Positions 44,961 to 57,200 of a DNA stretch of 64,000 nt are shown here, in pieces. The stretch covers positions 124,001 to 188,000 of the forward strand of contig SSNU01000248.1 in assembly GCA_012064415.1 (NCBI GenBank). Reading direction: 5' to 3'. A program made the position numbers and the translations under genes. Source of the stretch: Gyrodactylus bullatarudis (Eukaryota; Platyhelminthes; Monogenea; Gyrodactylidea; Gyrodactylidae). Positions within the stretch are counted from its first letter, which is position 1; the number at the start of each line of letters is the position of its first letter. Below the pieces are notes generated by a model. It made no database searches. It worked only from the letters and a program-made list of their open reading frames with translations, and was not told the DNA's origin.

Positions 44961-46083
44961 TTTCCATTATTGTAGAGAGAAGAAGAAAGTGATGGCAAGA
45001 TTTTCACAAATAAGGCCTTTATTTCGGGCATACTCATCAGTGTGATACATGCCATATATATAAGGTTTTTAGAAAGAAAATGAACATCGAAAGGTTATTG
45101 GTTAAAATATCATTTTACATTACAATTGGCTNNNNNNNNNNNNNNNNNNNNNNNNNNNNNNNNNNNNNNNNNNNNNNNNNNNNNNNNNNNNNNNNNNNNN
45201 NNNNNNNNNNNNNNNNNNNNNNNNNNNNNNNNNNNNNNNNNNNNNNNNNNNNNNNNNNNNNNNNNNNNNNNNNNNNNNNNNNNNNNNNNNNNNNNNNNNN
45301 NNNNNNNNNNNNNNNNNNNNNNNNNNNNNNNNNNNNNNNNNNNNNNNNNNNNNNNNNNNNNNNNNNNNNNNNNNNNNNNNNNNNNNNNNNNNNNNNNNNN
45401 NNNNNNNNNNNNNNNNNNNNNNNNNNNNNNNNNNNNNNNNNNNNNNNNNNNNNNNNNNNNNNNNNNNNNNNNNNNNNNNNNNNNNNNNNNNNNNNNNNNN
45501 NNNNNNNNNNNNNNNNNNNNNNNNNNNNNNNNNNNNNNNNNNNNNNNNNNNNNNNNNNNNNNNNNNNNNNNNNNNNNNNNNNNNNNNNNNNNNNNNNNNN
45601 NNNNNNNNNNNNNNNNNNNNNNNNNNNNNNNNNNNNNNNNNNNNNNNNNNNNNNNNNNNNNNNNNNNNNNNNNNNNNNNNNNNNNNNNNNNNNNNNNNNN
45701 NNNNNNNNNNNNNNNNNNNNNNNNNNNNNNNNNNNNNNNNNNNNNNNNNNNNNNNNNNNNNNNNNNNNNNNNNNNNNNNNNNNNNNNNNNNNNNNNNNNN
45801 NNNNNNNNNNNNNNNNNNNNNNNNNNNNNNNNNNNNNNNNNNNNNNNNNNNNNNNNNNNNNNNNNNNNNNNNNNNNNNNNNNNNNNNNNNNNNNNNNNNN
45901 NNNNNNNNNNNNNNNNNNNNNNNNNNNNNNNNNNNNNNTAACCAATAACCTTTCGATGTTCATTTTCTTTCTAAAAACCTTATATATATGGCATGTATCA
46001 CACTGATGAGTATGCCCGAAATAAAGGCCTTATTTGTGAAAATCTTGCCATCACTTTCTTCTTCTCTCTACAATAATGGAAAA
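44961..46083. mobile_element. Large palindromic element nested in the Tc1 copy, family D ends
   Basis: Bases 44961-45120 and 45939-46083 are inverted copies of one another, beginning tttccattattgtagagaga and including atttcgggcatactcatcag and atgaacatcgaaaggttatt. The centre is an assembly gap. The shared stretch with 23481-23793 places it in family D. The insertion point coincides with the inner repeat of the Tc1 element. Confidence 0.75.
45132..45938. other. Assembly gap of 807 N
   Basis: This run of N lies at the centre of a palindrome, where short-read assembly commonly fails. Its true length and content are unknown. Confidence 0.99.
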
Positions 46084-46431
46084 CTTATCGATATCTCAGC
46101 TCAAAACCTATATAACTCAACATCTCTCAACTGAAAATTTTCATTAATTTTAGAATAAAATATTTTTGATTAAAAACATCAAGTGTCTCAAGTGCTTATA
46201 TTGAAATAAACATATTTTATATCATAATATCAACTATTTTTCATTTTATCCGGCTTAACTAATTAAGAAAACTGTATTGAATAGTGCAGCACCTATACTT
46301 ACAAAGTTTAACTAGAAATATTTCTGTGGGATATACGACCTAAGCACCTAGAACGAAATATTTCTAGTTTAAGAATACTCTGTTAAATATATAATTTCAT
46401 TGGGGGACCTTCAATTTTTGCCACGACTGTA

Positions 46432-47976
46432 AGTCACGTAACAGACTTTTTAGCTATACAAATATGAAGCGTATATTAAAGATGTATCACTCATTTAATA
46501 GAACAATGAAATTCCATTTTAGTTGCATCAAAAAGGGTCCCTGTAAAGGGTTATTCAGGTTTGAAAGTCTAATATTTTTCAAATTCCTGCTTAATTTTCA
46601 TTGAAATTTTACTACCAAATTTAAGAGTTATTCACTATTTTCTTAACTCGTTCGAAAAAATGATATTTAACCCATCCCTAGTGTAAATTGGTCACTGAAA
46701 TAAAGATTTTTAATAAAAATATGATCTGGATTTCACGATCAAATCACTTATGATCTGATGGACTGATTATTTTGCCCTGACTGTTTATGGAATCTGCACC
46801 CGTTCTATTTTTCAAACTAGACTATTCGAAGCCCGAATAAACGTATACTTGATTCACACCCTTTATATATATTGAATCAAAAACCCTGAATTTAATTAGT
46901 CGCTTAAAAGTAGACCTACATAAAACAGGTTTTTTTGAATTACCTTAGAAAGGGAAAATTTTATGCTCTTATGATATAGGACCTTGTCTTTTATATAAAC
47001 TAGTGCTTTTAAACTCTCTAAAACCTCTCTGAACCTCGCAATAAAATTTTAAATACTCAATTCTTTGTACTTTTACATTTTACCGTTAAAGACGCGACTT
47101 AAATGGAAAACTGAATGCACCAATGAATTCCTGGTAAAATTAATCACGATACATTAAGCTCTATTATCTTCGGACTGGGGTAGCCATCACTATTTTTTCT
47201 ATGTAGAAAAGTTTGAAACATATTTAATCTCTAAGATAATTAGGATTTTAGTGATTAATATGAAGATGGAAATTTTAAATTGAATTTGATTTTTTGGAAT
47301 CCATAATTCACCATATAAAGAAAAAAATTTTGGTTAATTCTAAAAACCACCACAAGAAAATTTTTTTCCAAAAATCATCGGAAAAGAAATTTTTTTTCAA
47401 ATTTCAACTCTTATCCTCAAATCAATTATGCTGTAGAATATCCTGGTGAAATTTCTTACGCAAATTGGGCTAGTTTTGCATCTCCTACATGTTGCTTTGG
47501 GATTTTAACTTCTAATTTTGCTGAATCATTGAATGCAAGAAAATAAGAGAAAAACATCCAGCCAATATCACAATTTCGTATATGAATTTATTGTCAGATA
47601 AATTCTTAGAACGGCTAAACTTCTATTCAAAGATTGAAAGTGAACTTTCTCCTTATATAGAACCTTTGATGGAAAAAAAACTTGGGCGAATCTAGGTTCT
47701 TACAAATTTTCGCTACTCCTAAAGAAGATCTATTTTATGCTTCTCAAGATCAAAATAGTGAAATAAGAAGAGTTGTTAATTTCAAAAAACTCCAATGTTC
47801 TTGAAGTTTTGAAAAAATTAATGGATATCCCTGTAAACATCTGAGTGTCGAAGCTAATTAGTTAGAAGTTTCTCCTGAAAAATATGTCCCAAATGAATAC
47901 AAAGTAATCCCCTTATCATACTCTGTGACGTCAGAAATCTTAAGGAGTCGGAACTTGAACAGAATAAATAAAAAAC
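46432..47976. other. Gene-free stretch
   Basis: I see no coding region in these 1.5 kb. A weak family A arm (gattaatatgaagatggaaa) lies near 47256. The rest is unique AT-rich sequence. Confidence 0.5.
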
Positions 47977-48186
47977 GTGGAGGACCATGTAAAAGCCATG
48001 ATAAAAAAATTCTTACCTCTTAAAGAGGATTCCACAGCATTAGCGTCAGAGGAGGAGCTCCTCAATGACCAAAAAGCAAATCTCTCTGATAGCGATGAGA
48101 GCGGAGATGAGGAGGTAGAGGAGAATTCCAAGCCGAAGAGGGTGAGGAAACCTCTCCGAAAACCTGATTTTATTTATAGTAAATAG
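47977..48186 (+). pseudogene. Possible end of a retroelement polyprotein
   Basis: A 69-codon frame (MEDHVKAMIKKFLPLKEDST ... EENSKPKRVRKPLRKPDFIYSK) has the acidic-then-basic tail common at the ends of LTR-retrotransposon polyproteins and is followed 35 bases later by a purine run (gaagtgggggaa) directly before tgtagtgaa, which would suit a polypurine tract next to a 3' LTR. No integrase core is visible upstream, so the assignment is tentative. Confidence 0.35.
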
Positions 48187-48221
48187 ACTTCCTGATGGCC
48201 CACATCGAAGTGGGGGAAATG

Positions 48222-48783
48222 TAGTGAATAGGAAGGAATGTTAAGAATATAAATTAATCGAAATTGAAGTGGAGGAAAGGAGATACGCAGTAAAACAAAA
48301 TGGAAAAGATTTTAAATAAAGAAATATTAAAACACGCTGCAAAAAGCGGCACTCTTGTTTTTGACTTGATAGAGATAGCACGAATGGCAGATACTAATGA
48401 TTACCTTTCCTCCCTCAGGAATGAGTCCCACGATGTTGATTTGGATAAAGTGGACGCGGTAAACGTGCCTAGTGAAACGGCGGTACCTGGATCGAATGCT
48501 AAAGTGTTGGAAATGTGGCAAACATTGGCGCAGAACATTCGCTTGCTACCTGACTATGTTGTCTTTTGGCTTGTATTGTTCTATCTGTAGAAAAAGAAAG
48601 GGGAGAGAAAGGTGTAGTATTTCTTAAAAAGCAAGGATTATAAAAAGCATAGTGATTGTAATAGTAATCAGAATTATTAGAGTACAGTCAATTGGATAGA
48701 TAACGCCTCGAAATAAATGTACAAACTAATAAATCTGTTACTTATACCTCTCTGCCCCATTTTCATTGACAATGATATTCGAG
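48222..48783 (+). repeat. LTR-like repeat
   Basis: The stret ch starts with TG after a purine run, ends near ...ttcattgaca, contains a TATA-box-like tataaaaag near 48640, and its 48587-48683 portion recurs at 22430-22520. A 96-codon frame inside (48300-48590, MEKILNKEILKHAAKSGTLV) is not recognised. A matching second LTR was not found in the window. Confidence 0.4.
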
Positions 48784-51331
48784 TATTATTCCGACCAATG
48801 AAATTAAAGCTAGAATTATCATTATCTCTTTGATTCACTCTCAACTTTTAGGATCCATTTCTCTTCAATTTCTCAAGACTCTATAGATAATTAAACATCC
48901 TTTTATAGAAAATTTTCTATTCTTTCTCATGGTATAAAAATATTTTCTAGGATCCTTTATAGCTGAAATACAATAACTTGGTTATCCATGATATTTTTGT
49001 CTTGAGACTTACACCATTCAACAGAGGATAAAAATTTACGTAATGAATAATAATTATCTAAAATTCATTGATTTTCAGGGAGTGAAAATAATCAAAAAAT
49101 CGAAATTCATCTCCCAAACGATAATGAGGTTATGAATTAGAACAGAATTTGCTAAAGTTTACAAATCTTCTAAAATTCTGAAATTGTTTTTTCAAATCAA
49201 ACTTGAGGAAAAAGGAGTAATATCTTTGTTTACAATTTTAGAGATTATACAAGAACTTTAAAGTTTTTTTGTAAATAAATTTTGTATATATATTAAATCA
49301 ACCATTTTGAAAATAATGGCTATCAAATCACAGCTTAGGTTTTTCAGAAATAAAAGATTTCATATTGATCCTTTTTTATCAGATATTTCAACTTGAAGCG
49401 TATGGATTAAGGTCCAAATCTTGGTTTTATTCATGCAATAAATTATTAAATTTTTTTTTCAATATATTTTTCATATGTAAATGAAACTTATATACCGATA
49501 AATAACTCTCTTTAAAATTATATGCATCTTCATTTGCATGAACAGTCAACCCCGACTAATCCTGAATTTTCCTACCGTTACATGTTATCATATATATTCC
49601 AATAGGAATAGACGAAGAATAGATCCAAAATATATATGAAATTTTATCGGAGTTTCTCAAAAGAGGGTGGCCATTGAGTTTCGGTTCCGACTCTACAATC
49701 GTTAAAAAGCCAAAATTATTGTAAAGCAAGAGTAGGGCAAATGTTCTATTGATTAGCCGCTGTAAATTTGCAAATAATTCTTTTTCTAGAAAATTATAAA
49801 CTTCAGTGTGAATATTTTTATAAATATACAAATCCCTGTTATTGCCTATACTGATTTGATCATTTATTATGAATCCTTCAGTTTTATACAAATTATTGTG
49901 CGAATCAAAATGAACCAATCAGAATCGAGAAAAATTGAATGAAATCACTTATGAAAACCCTTGAATAACTTCTGAACCAGAAAGGATAAATTGTCATGAG
50001 AGGTATCATTGGATAGAGGAATAAATTTTACATTCTTTCCTCTATTAAAATTTGAGATTTTCTCAAAATAAGATAGCCTGTTGAAGAGTAAAAACAAAAA
50101 AGTGCATGGCATTTTTCGCTCATTTTTCATCTTTTTTTAACTTTAAGTGTTATCGGCTCATTTTAATATCAGATTTTAAAATATTTGTTTACATGAGTTA
50201 CTTGGGGAAAAAGTTCATTTTCAAATTTCTCATTCTAGTATGAATTAAATCCCGTAGCCATTAAAGAGTGAATTCAATTGATCTAACAGATGATGACCTA
50301 TGTATTAAAAAACAAACGAATTGATTTTCTCGATCATGTCTCTTTGGTTGATGTATGAAACATGACTAATTCATAAATCACATAATTAATATTACAGTAT
50401 TGTTTTCGATTTTGTAATTTTAATTAATTTTTAAATTAATTTTTAAATGAGTATCTGGTACAAATTATTATACTCAATTTATTAAAAATCACTTTTGTCA
50501 GAGAATCACTATCATCTTTTTGTTCAAAGACTATGCAAGAGAGATTTTTCACCTCCGATAATAATATGCTTTATTTATGTCTGAATTCTTAAGATCCCCT
50601 GATAGTGCTTCCGTGGAGCTAGACGAATTCCCCAATTCTCTTGTGGATGAGTCTCATCATGACAGACATAAAAGATATGTTCGATATCACTAAATTAAAG
50701 TAGAGAAGTTTAATGAATGGCTCAGTGTTTACAAGCAGCCGTTCAAGAGCCAGAAAGTCATAGATTTAAAACCATATCCTGATAGTGTTCAACAGAGCCG
50801 CCAACTGCTCAGCTTATCAGTTCTGCCAAGAACATCGAGGCAGCGTCAATATGTAGTAAGTCCTTCGTAACTTTGCTTAAATCAACTCAATGTCTCAATA
50901 CGATCGGTATCGATCATTTTATTCAAGATTAGACCAACTATTCAAGAAAAGAGGTTTTAAAGGGTCTAAAAGGAATGCTCCGTCTTTCAAACGACCTTCC
51001 GGAGTCTCTGAGCCAGCAAAAATGGTATAGTCTTGAATAGCATCATCGAGAAATTGAGTTGATTTGATCAAAGTTACGAAGGACTTACTGGTCTGCCTAG
51101 CCGGATGTATGTAGGCTTTCGATCCAGCGAGTAATGCTCGACTTTTTCTGTAAGCGTTGCGATAGTGGGGTTGCAACTTTGACATGATGCTGCCTTGGTT
51201 AGGGTCCTTATTTTCTTATGAAAAAAGTCTCAAATTTATTATTCCAATAGAAAACAATACAGTTATATTTTTCATCTATGAATTTCAAAGATAAATTCAA
51301 GAAAACCTGATGTAGAATTGAAAAATTATAT
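48784..51331. other. Gene-poor region with one unidentified minus-strand frame
   Basis: A family A fragment (ttttcagggagtgaaaataa) lies near 49072. A minus-strand frame at 50919-51185 (beginning MSKLQPHYRNAYRKSRALLA) has higher G+C than its surroundings; part of it (gtaagtccttcgtaactttg) recurs inverted at 50857-50900, so it is probably a rearranged repeat or gene fragment. I recognise no family and see no other gene. Confidence 0.4.
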
Positions 51332-54114
51332 TCATATTTTAACCCGAAAGAATTTTACATAGAAGTAGATAAAACTCTGGATTATACCGAAAGAACAATA
51401 AACGGAGATTAATCCAAGGGGTAGGAATTCCATCTTTGGCTTGAAAAGGGGCAATAAAATCTTTGATAACAAAAAGACAACTGGCAGACCACAGAGGTGG
51501 ATATTCTGAGAAAGTTTGAAGAACCTTTCAAATAACAGAGATAAGTTGGATTTCCTCTCCAGTTTTATTTCCATGAGAATTTGGCCCTTGAGTAAATCAC
51601 CATAGACCGAATTCAACATTGTCCAAGTGAGGAACATGGTCCATACTGGGAGTTGTTCTGAAAAATTCAACTTTTTAGATTTGATTCTTTCCCAACTTGT
51701 ACTCTCGAGGTCTAGAAAGATGCGAGGCGCATATTTAACAAAAAAACCTTGTTCCTGTTTTGTAGACAGATAGAAGCAATCAGATGAGATTATTTCAGTT
51801 TCTCAACATTACAGTAAAAATATTTCTATTGAAACATCTTATTTTAATTCAAACACGAATATTTACCCCTTAATTAAGTATTATTTATCTCGACCAATCA
51901 GAATGCAGCAAGTGATTTCTATACATTTAGATAGGAAAAAAAGTGAGTTTTTGTGAAAATGTGAAAATTCACTGTTAATGCTTAATTAGGGGGTAAATAT
52001 TCGTGTTTCAATAAAAATAAGATGTTTCAATAGAAATATTTTTACTGTTAACTTGTCAGGTAGTATGACAAGATCAATGAATAAAAGTTTATGTACACAA
52101 GGTACTTTTTCCAATAGACATATCAATCAAAAGTCTAATATTTACGTTTGTAGCATGTGTCGAATAGGCAATAGAAAATAATATAAAGCTATCCTTGATT
52201 CTTGGAAATTTAAGATTTTTACAAAAATCAAATTCGTGATCAGTGTAAAATTTTACGTCAGAATTTCATATTTATAATAAAATGTCTTTGAAAAAATTTT
52301 ATTTTAATTATCACCAGTTTAATTAATGGAAACATGTATGCCTCATCTGCAGCACTCTGCCATAAGATGCCACCTCCTCCAGACCGCTGTTATCATCTAC
52401 GCTCCTCAAGAGGCTTTAAAATACTATTGACTACCCTCCACCCCCTTAGACATAGATTTCAATTAAGGTTATTATAAACCAGCAAATATTGCAGAAAAAT
52501 TATTTTGAATTTTGTACCAGATACAATTATCTCTAAAAGAAGAGTGGGTTGTAAAAATTCTTTAATAAATAAATTGTAAAATATTCAAATATTTATCGAA
52601 TTAGTTGTTTTAAGAGACCTAAATAGCTTTTATCAATATAAATGTATGTTGAATATTTGTTAATTAATCGATAGTATTACTGTATCAAAATATTCAAGGT
52701 GCATTGATTATAATACATAATTAGAATAATATAAATTTACCTTCTGGTGTAAAGATCAGTGGAGTCAAGCTGAAATGAGCCACAGTATTCACGTAAAAAG
52801 TTAATCCAGTAAGCTGGATGTCAAATAAGAATGTGTACAGACTGAAAAAGAAAGAATAATTATAAAATTGAGTATACTTTAGAACTAAGAGAAATGTCAG
52901 TACAGCTTTCTCATGGACATGCCAGCCAAAAATGAAATAGGACCACGAGGATATTATTATTGAACTGAAGAATAACTGTTTGGATTTTTTATCAGAGTAG
53001 CCTTTTTTCAAGCAACAAATGGCCAATTTAACCAGGCACGGTAGCATAGTACAAATGGTAATAAACATTGTACCCATTGGATTGATACTTGGCAGAATGA
53101 CATGATTTATTTCTCCCACGAGTCCAGATGTTGAACTAGGCTTTAATAAGGGATTTGATGATTTATGCCACCATATCAAATATCTATCGATAAAATTGTA
53201 AATTGCCCAAAAATTAGGGGCCCAATAAGCATGAGTTAGGCCACGGCCAAAGGGAAATAAGCGTTTGAGAAATGCTCCAAATACTTCATAATAAAGCAGA
53301 GGTCCGAGACCCAAGGACATAATTCCAAGTGTAACTGTGATTAGTTGGAAAATTCTCTTGGAAAATTTAAGAAAATAACGATTTTCTCTATTTATGCAAT
53401 AGCCAAAGAAAAGATAGACAAAGTAACTTGGCCCAAGAACAAGGAATAAATGTTTCATGTTGATTAGGATGAGAAAGACAACAGATCCAATTATGGGTCT
53501 ATCTTGGCATACGTAAAATAATGATGCAAACAGAAGTCCATGAATAAATCCGTTATACTGAAAATGAATATCTGTAATTAAAGAAATTAGAATGGCAAAA
53601 AATCTCAAAATGAGTTGGATAAAAAACTCACGATCAACCAGAATAATCCCAAAGTTGTATGTTAGAAGCATGAAAAAATTCTTTTTTATCTCAGACTTTT
53701 GCTTGTGAGAATGGATGAATCTATTTTAATTTATTGATGAAATTACTTGTAAAGATAATATACTAACAAAAGTTCAGAGACTATCACAGTAATTTTATTG
53801 TAGACCAATGTGAAATCTTGATTGAATGGATGGAAAAAAACTTTTAACAAGAAGAATGGATAAGATAGAGCATATTCAAAGTATGCAAAAAATAGAGGAT
53901 AGTCAAGTGTATGAATAGTCGAATTCTGAAGATTAGTTTTAGAAAATATATACCTCAGTATACCATTTACTTATATGATTTTGCCTAGTGACATACAACC
54001 AATTTTCGTGTACTTTGAAGTCTGTGGATACACTAAATGTTATTAAACTGCTTACTAGAATTTAAGAAACAGAAATTTGAATAATACACTAATTGTAGCA
54101 ATGAACTTGTACAT
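51332..54114 (-). CDS. ALG8: ALG8, ER alpha-1,3-glucosyltransferase
   Basis: ALG8 adds the second glucose to the dolichol-linked N-glycan precursor in the ER membrane. Exons 54056-54114, 53954-54032, 53747-53925, 53632-53720, 52878-53571, 52741-52841 and 51332-51657 give 508 residues (human ALG8 has 526). Landmarks are VSTDFKVHENWLYVT, ISKWYTENST, HTLDYPLFFAYFEYALSY, VDHIHFQYNGF, FPFGRGLTHAYWAPNFWA and FIFGWHVHEKAV, with many membrane segments. Introns are 23, 28, 26, 60, 36 and 1083 bases. The 60- and 36-base introns are multiples of three without stops, so the frame reads through them, but only their removal gives the conserved VDHIHFQYNG and a normal loop length. The last intron holds a MITE. 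It is head-to-head with MANF. Confidence 0.93.
51811..52048. mobile_element. Palindromic MITE in an ALG8 intron
   Basis: The ends are inverted copies of acagtaaaaatatttctatt followed by gaaacatcttatttt, and the homology continues inward (acacgaatatttacccctta) so that most of the 238 bases can pair. Flanking bases are TTA-like. There is no coding content. It belongs to none of the families A-D. Confidence 0.75.
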
Positions 54115-54247
54115 TTTCAGTAATTAATTGGAAATTTCTGAAAATTGTGTATTATAATTAAAAAATGATATTAATGAAACAAATCACAAGTCTACCATTT
54201 TTCTTTTAATACTTATACGTAGCTCGACGTGTAGGCAATTATTCAAA
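54115..54247. promoter_or_regulatory. Head-to-head promoter region of ALG8 and MANF
   Basis: Only 133 bases separate the two start codons. Both products act in the ER (N-glycosylation and unfolded-protein response), so shared control is plausible. The motif atacgtagctcgacgtgtag (near 54215-54234) contains two ACGT cores, one of them CGACGTG, which resembles the ER-stress element half-site; this is suggestive only. Confidence 0.45.
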
Positions 54248-54839
54248 ATGCAATTTACGTTTCTATCTTTCTTTCTGCTCATTCTCCCATATTACTATGC
54301 ATCGGTGAATGAGGAAACTTGTGAAGGTAAGATATTTTTCTCCTCATGGCAGTTTGTGTCAAATTTCTCAGAAAGTTCAATGATGAATTAACTCCAGAAG
54401 ATCGCAAAGACCACATGAACATTCAAAAGAAGTTCAAAGATTATTGTAAAACCACTAAAAGCAAAGATAATTCACTTGTATGTTTGACATTCTAACTTTA
54501 CAGTGTTATTATATTGGTGGTCTTGAGACATCTGCTACTAATATCATGAAAGAAATGTCACAGCCACTAAGCTGGAATATGCCTGTCGAAAAAGTATGCG
54601 AAAAATTGAAAAAATTTGATTCACAAATATGTGAACTCAAATATGAAAAAACTATTGATTTGAAGACTATCGAAATAAAAAAACTTAAAGTGAAGGATTT
54701 GAAGAAAATTCTAGACGTTTGGGGCGAGAACTGCAAAGGATGTTCCGAAAAATCTGAATATGTTAAACTTCTGATGGAAAAAATGCAAATTCATGATCCA
54801 GAAGCATACGCCTATCATAAAGCGCGGGAAGAACTTTAA
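54248..54839 (+). CDS. MANF: MANF, mesencephalic astrocyte-derived neurotrophic factor
   Basis: MANF is an ER-resident and secreted, unfolded-protein-response-induced survival factor. Exons 54248-54326, 54353-54477 and 54504-54839 give 179 residues, the usual length. A signal peptide ([20 protein letters not shown]) precedes a saposin-like N-terminal domain with the family cysteines ([59 protein letters not shown]) and a SAP-like C-terminal domain containing the CKGC motif ([18 protein letters not shown]). It ends REEL, a KDEL-type ER retention signal. Both introns are 26 bases long (54327-54352 and 54478-54503). Confidence 0.95.
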
Positions 54840-55002
54840 AAACTTATTACTCATTGATTATGTACAGAAAAAAGGAATTTTAAACTCTAAGTACTGTTGA
54901 CATCTCTCAATTCTATATGCATGAATTGCCTTTTTCAACTATCTTTGTTAATAATATTATCTTGGGTTTCGAATGTATTTTTCTATCAAAAAATTAGTTT
55001 TT

Positions 55003-57200
55003 TTATTCTGCCATTTTAGTTAATACTTGTCCTTTGGAAACATTTTCCCCTTCCTTAATGAAAATATTTTCTATGGTTCCATCTATGGAAGCTCGTATTG
55101 TGTACTCCATTTTCATAGCAATTACTGTAACGAGGGCCTGATTTTTGCTTACTTTATCTCCGACTTTGACCAAAATTTTTTCAATGATTCCAGGCATTGG
55201 AGATTCGCCCTAAGATAAAATGAGATCATTAACTCACTTGAAGGGGATTTTTGGTAGCTTCTTGCAAGAGACTTGTTGATTTCTCTATTGTATTCATAGG
55301 AATTTCAACAAGAATACTTAAATCTTCTGATTGATCCTCGATTTCATATTTTCTATCATCAATTTGGTTGATCTTGAATTTCTTTATTTTTCCAGAGTCA
55401 ATATTTTCTACTGAAAAACTAAAGATTTTGGAATTTTCCTTTGATCTTTCAAGTGAATGTACGAAAAATTTGTAAACAGAATTTCCTGAGAGATTAACTA
55501 AAATTTCATTGGACAATTTTGAAATTTTCGATTTAATTTCTAATTCATTTCTTATGAAATTAACCCCAGTTTGGGTATTAAATTTCGCAGAATAAAATGG
55601 ATCAATTGTGTTATTTTCCAGACTTTTAAGTTCATTGAGTAGAACACTTATCATTGCATTATATTCTGCTTCATCATGAGCTTTACAAACTGGCGATAGA
55701 TTTTGTATATTTTCTGTTATGAACCCAGTATCAAGAATACCAGATTCAACATCAGGATGCTCACAGATTCTCTTGAGAAAATCAATATTACTTGGAATAC
55801 CAAGAACTTTAAATTCTCTCAGTGCAACCTTCATTTTGTTTAGAGCCTCTTTTCTGTCAGATCCCCATGTGATGAGTTTTGCAATCATTGGGTCGTAAAA
55901 TACGGATATTTCTTGGCCTTGTTTAATTGCCTTGTCAACTCTTATATAATCTGGACTAAGGTTGAATAGGTCAGCAGACTTTGGAATGTCTAAAAGCTGG
56001 ATTTTTCCAGCGGAAGGCAACATTACAGCAGGGTTTGAACAATCTTCAGCATAAATTCTGGCTTCAAACGCATGACCGTTGAAAGGGATATCTTTTTGAT
56101 TTTTGATTGGTAAAACTTCGCCTTGAGCCACTCTCAATTGCCATTCGACAAAATCAACATTGGTTATTGATTCTGAAACTGGATGTTCGACCTAAAAAAA
56201 TGTGACCTGTATTTGCAATTCTTGAAGATAAATAATCGATTTCAAAAAATATTGAAAGGGTGTTTGATAATGTACCTGAAGTCTTGTATTCATCTCCATG
56301 AAATAAAAGTTTTCCTCTCTGTCCATAACAAATTCAACTGTACCAGCACCCACATAATTTACTGCTCTAGCTGCTTTAACAGCTGCTTCGCCAATTTTAA
56401 TCCTTGTTTCTGGTTTAATATTGGGAGCTGGGGCCTCCTCCAAGACCTTTTGATGTCTTCTTTGTATACTGCAATCTCTTTCCCAGAGATACACATAATT
56501 GCCATGTTTATCTCCAAATATTTGCACTTCAATATGTCGTGGATTAACAATGTATTTCTCAAGGATCATTTCATCATCATTGAATGCTTTCTTAGACTCT
56601 CTTTTTGCTGCATTAAGCATCTCTTCAAAATCATCAATGGATTGACTTATTCTCATTCCCTTCCCACCTCCTCCGCGTACAGCTTTTATCATGACCGGAA
56701 ACCCTATTTTTGTTGCAGCTTCTTTAAGCACATTTATATCTTGACTTTCTTTATGGTAACCAGGAATAATAGGAACATTTGCTTCTTCCATTATTTTTTT
56801 GCTCAAGTTTTTTAAGCCCATACTCTTAATTGCAGAAGAAGGAGGTCCAACGAAATTGATTCCATTTTGTTGACAAATATCAGCAAATTCATGAGATTCA
56901 GACAGAAAACCGTATCCTGGATGTAAAGCATTAGCTTTTGTCTTTTTTGCAATATCCAGAATTTTATTCATATTTAAATAACTCAGATGAGGCGGAGAAG
57001 GTCCTATAAAATAAGCTTCATCAGCCTTAATTTGTAAAAAAGATAATTTTATTGAATAATATTACGTATTTAGTATGGAGAGAATGACGATCAGCCTCAC
57101 TGTATACAGATACTGTTTTAATTCCTAATTTCTTGCAAGTTTTGATAATACGACATCCTATTTCTCCTCTATTCGCAACTAAAAGCTTCGTAATTGACAT
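55003..57200 (-). CDS. MCCC1: MCCC1, biotin-carrying alpha subunit of 3-methylcrotonyl-CoA carboxylase
   Basis: This enzyme carboxylates 3-methylcrotonyl-CoA in leucine breakdown in mitochondria. Exons 57066-57200, 56276-57025, 55238-56191 and 55003-55209 give 681 residues. The biotin carboxylase domain contains [13 protein letters not shown], the ATP-grasp loop [20 protein letters not shown] and [10 protein letters not shown] across a junction, and [11 protein letters not shown]. The C-terminal biotinyl domain has the biotin lysine in AMKMEY, which fits MCCC1 (AMKMEH) better than propionyl-CoA carboxylase. Introns are 40, 84 and 28 bases. The frame starts directly at the catalytic domain ([12 protein letters not shown]) with an in-frame stop four codons upstream, so no mitochondrial presequence is visible. 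It is head-to-head with MORC2. Confidence 0.93.

Larger units (their letters stand above)
43564..46429 (+). mobile_element. Tc1-family transposon, decayed, with a nested insertion
   Basis: The element is bounded by perfect 24-base inverted ends (CAGTCGTGGCAAAAATTGAA..., 43564-43587 and the complement at 46406-46429) flanked by TA on both sides. A second, inner copy of the end motif lies on each side (gaagaaattgaaggtcttct near 43770; gaacctttaattatttcc near 44947), an IR/DR arrangement known from Sleeping Beauty-like elements. It contains a broken transposase and a large palindrome with an assembly gap, which accounts for its excess length. Confidence 0.85.

Noticed and set aside
45080..46006. 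Three long open frames of about 270-310 codons across the assembly gap
   Set aside because: They consist almost entirely of N and are not evidence of coding.
56183..56815. Plus-strand frame of 210 codons rich in Cys, Phe and Ser
   Set aside because: It is the complement of the MCCC1 biotin carboxylase domain, which is unmistakable on the other strand.
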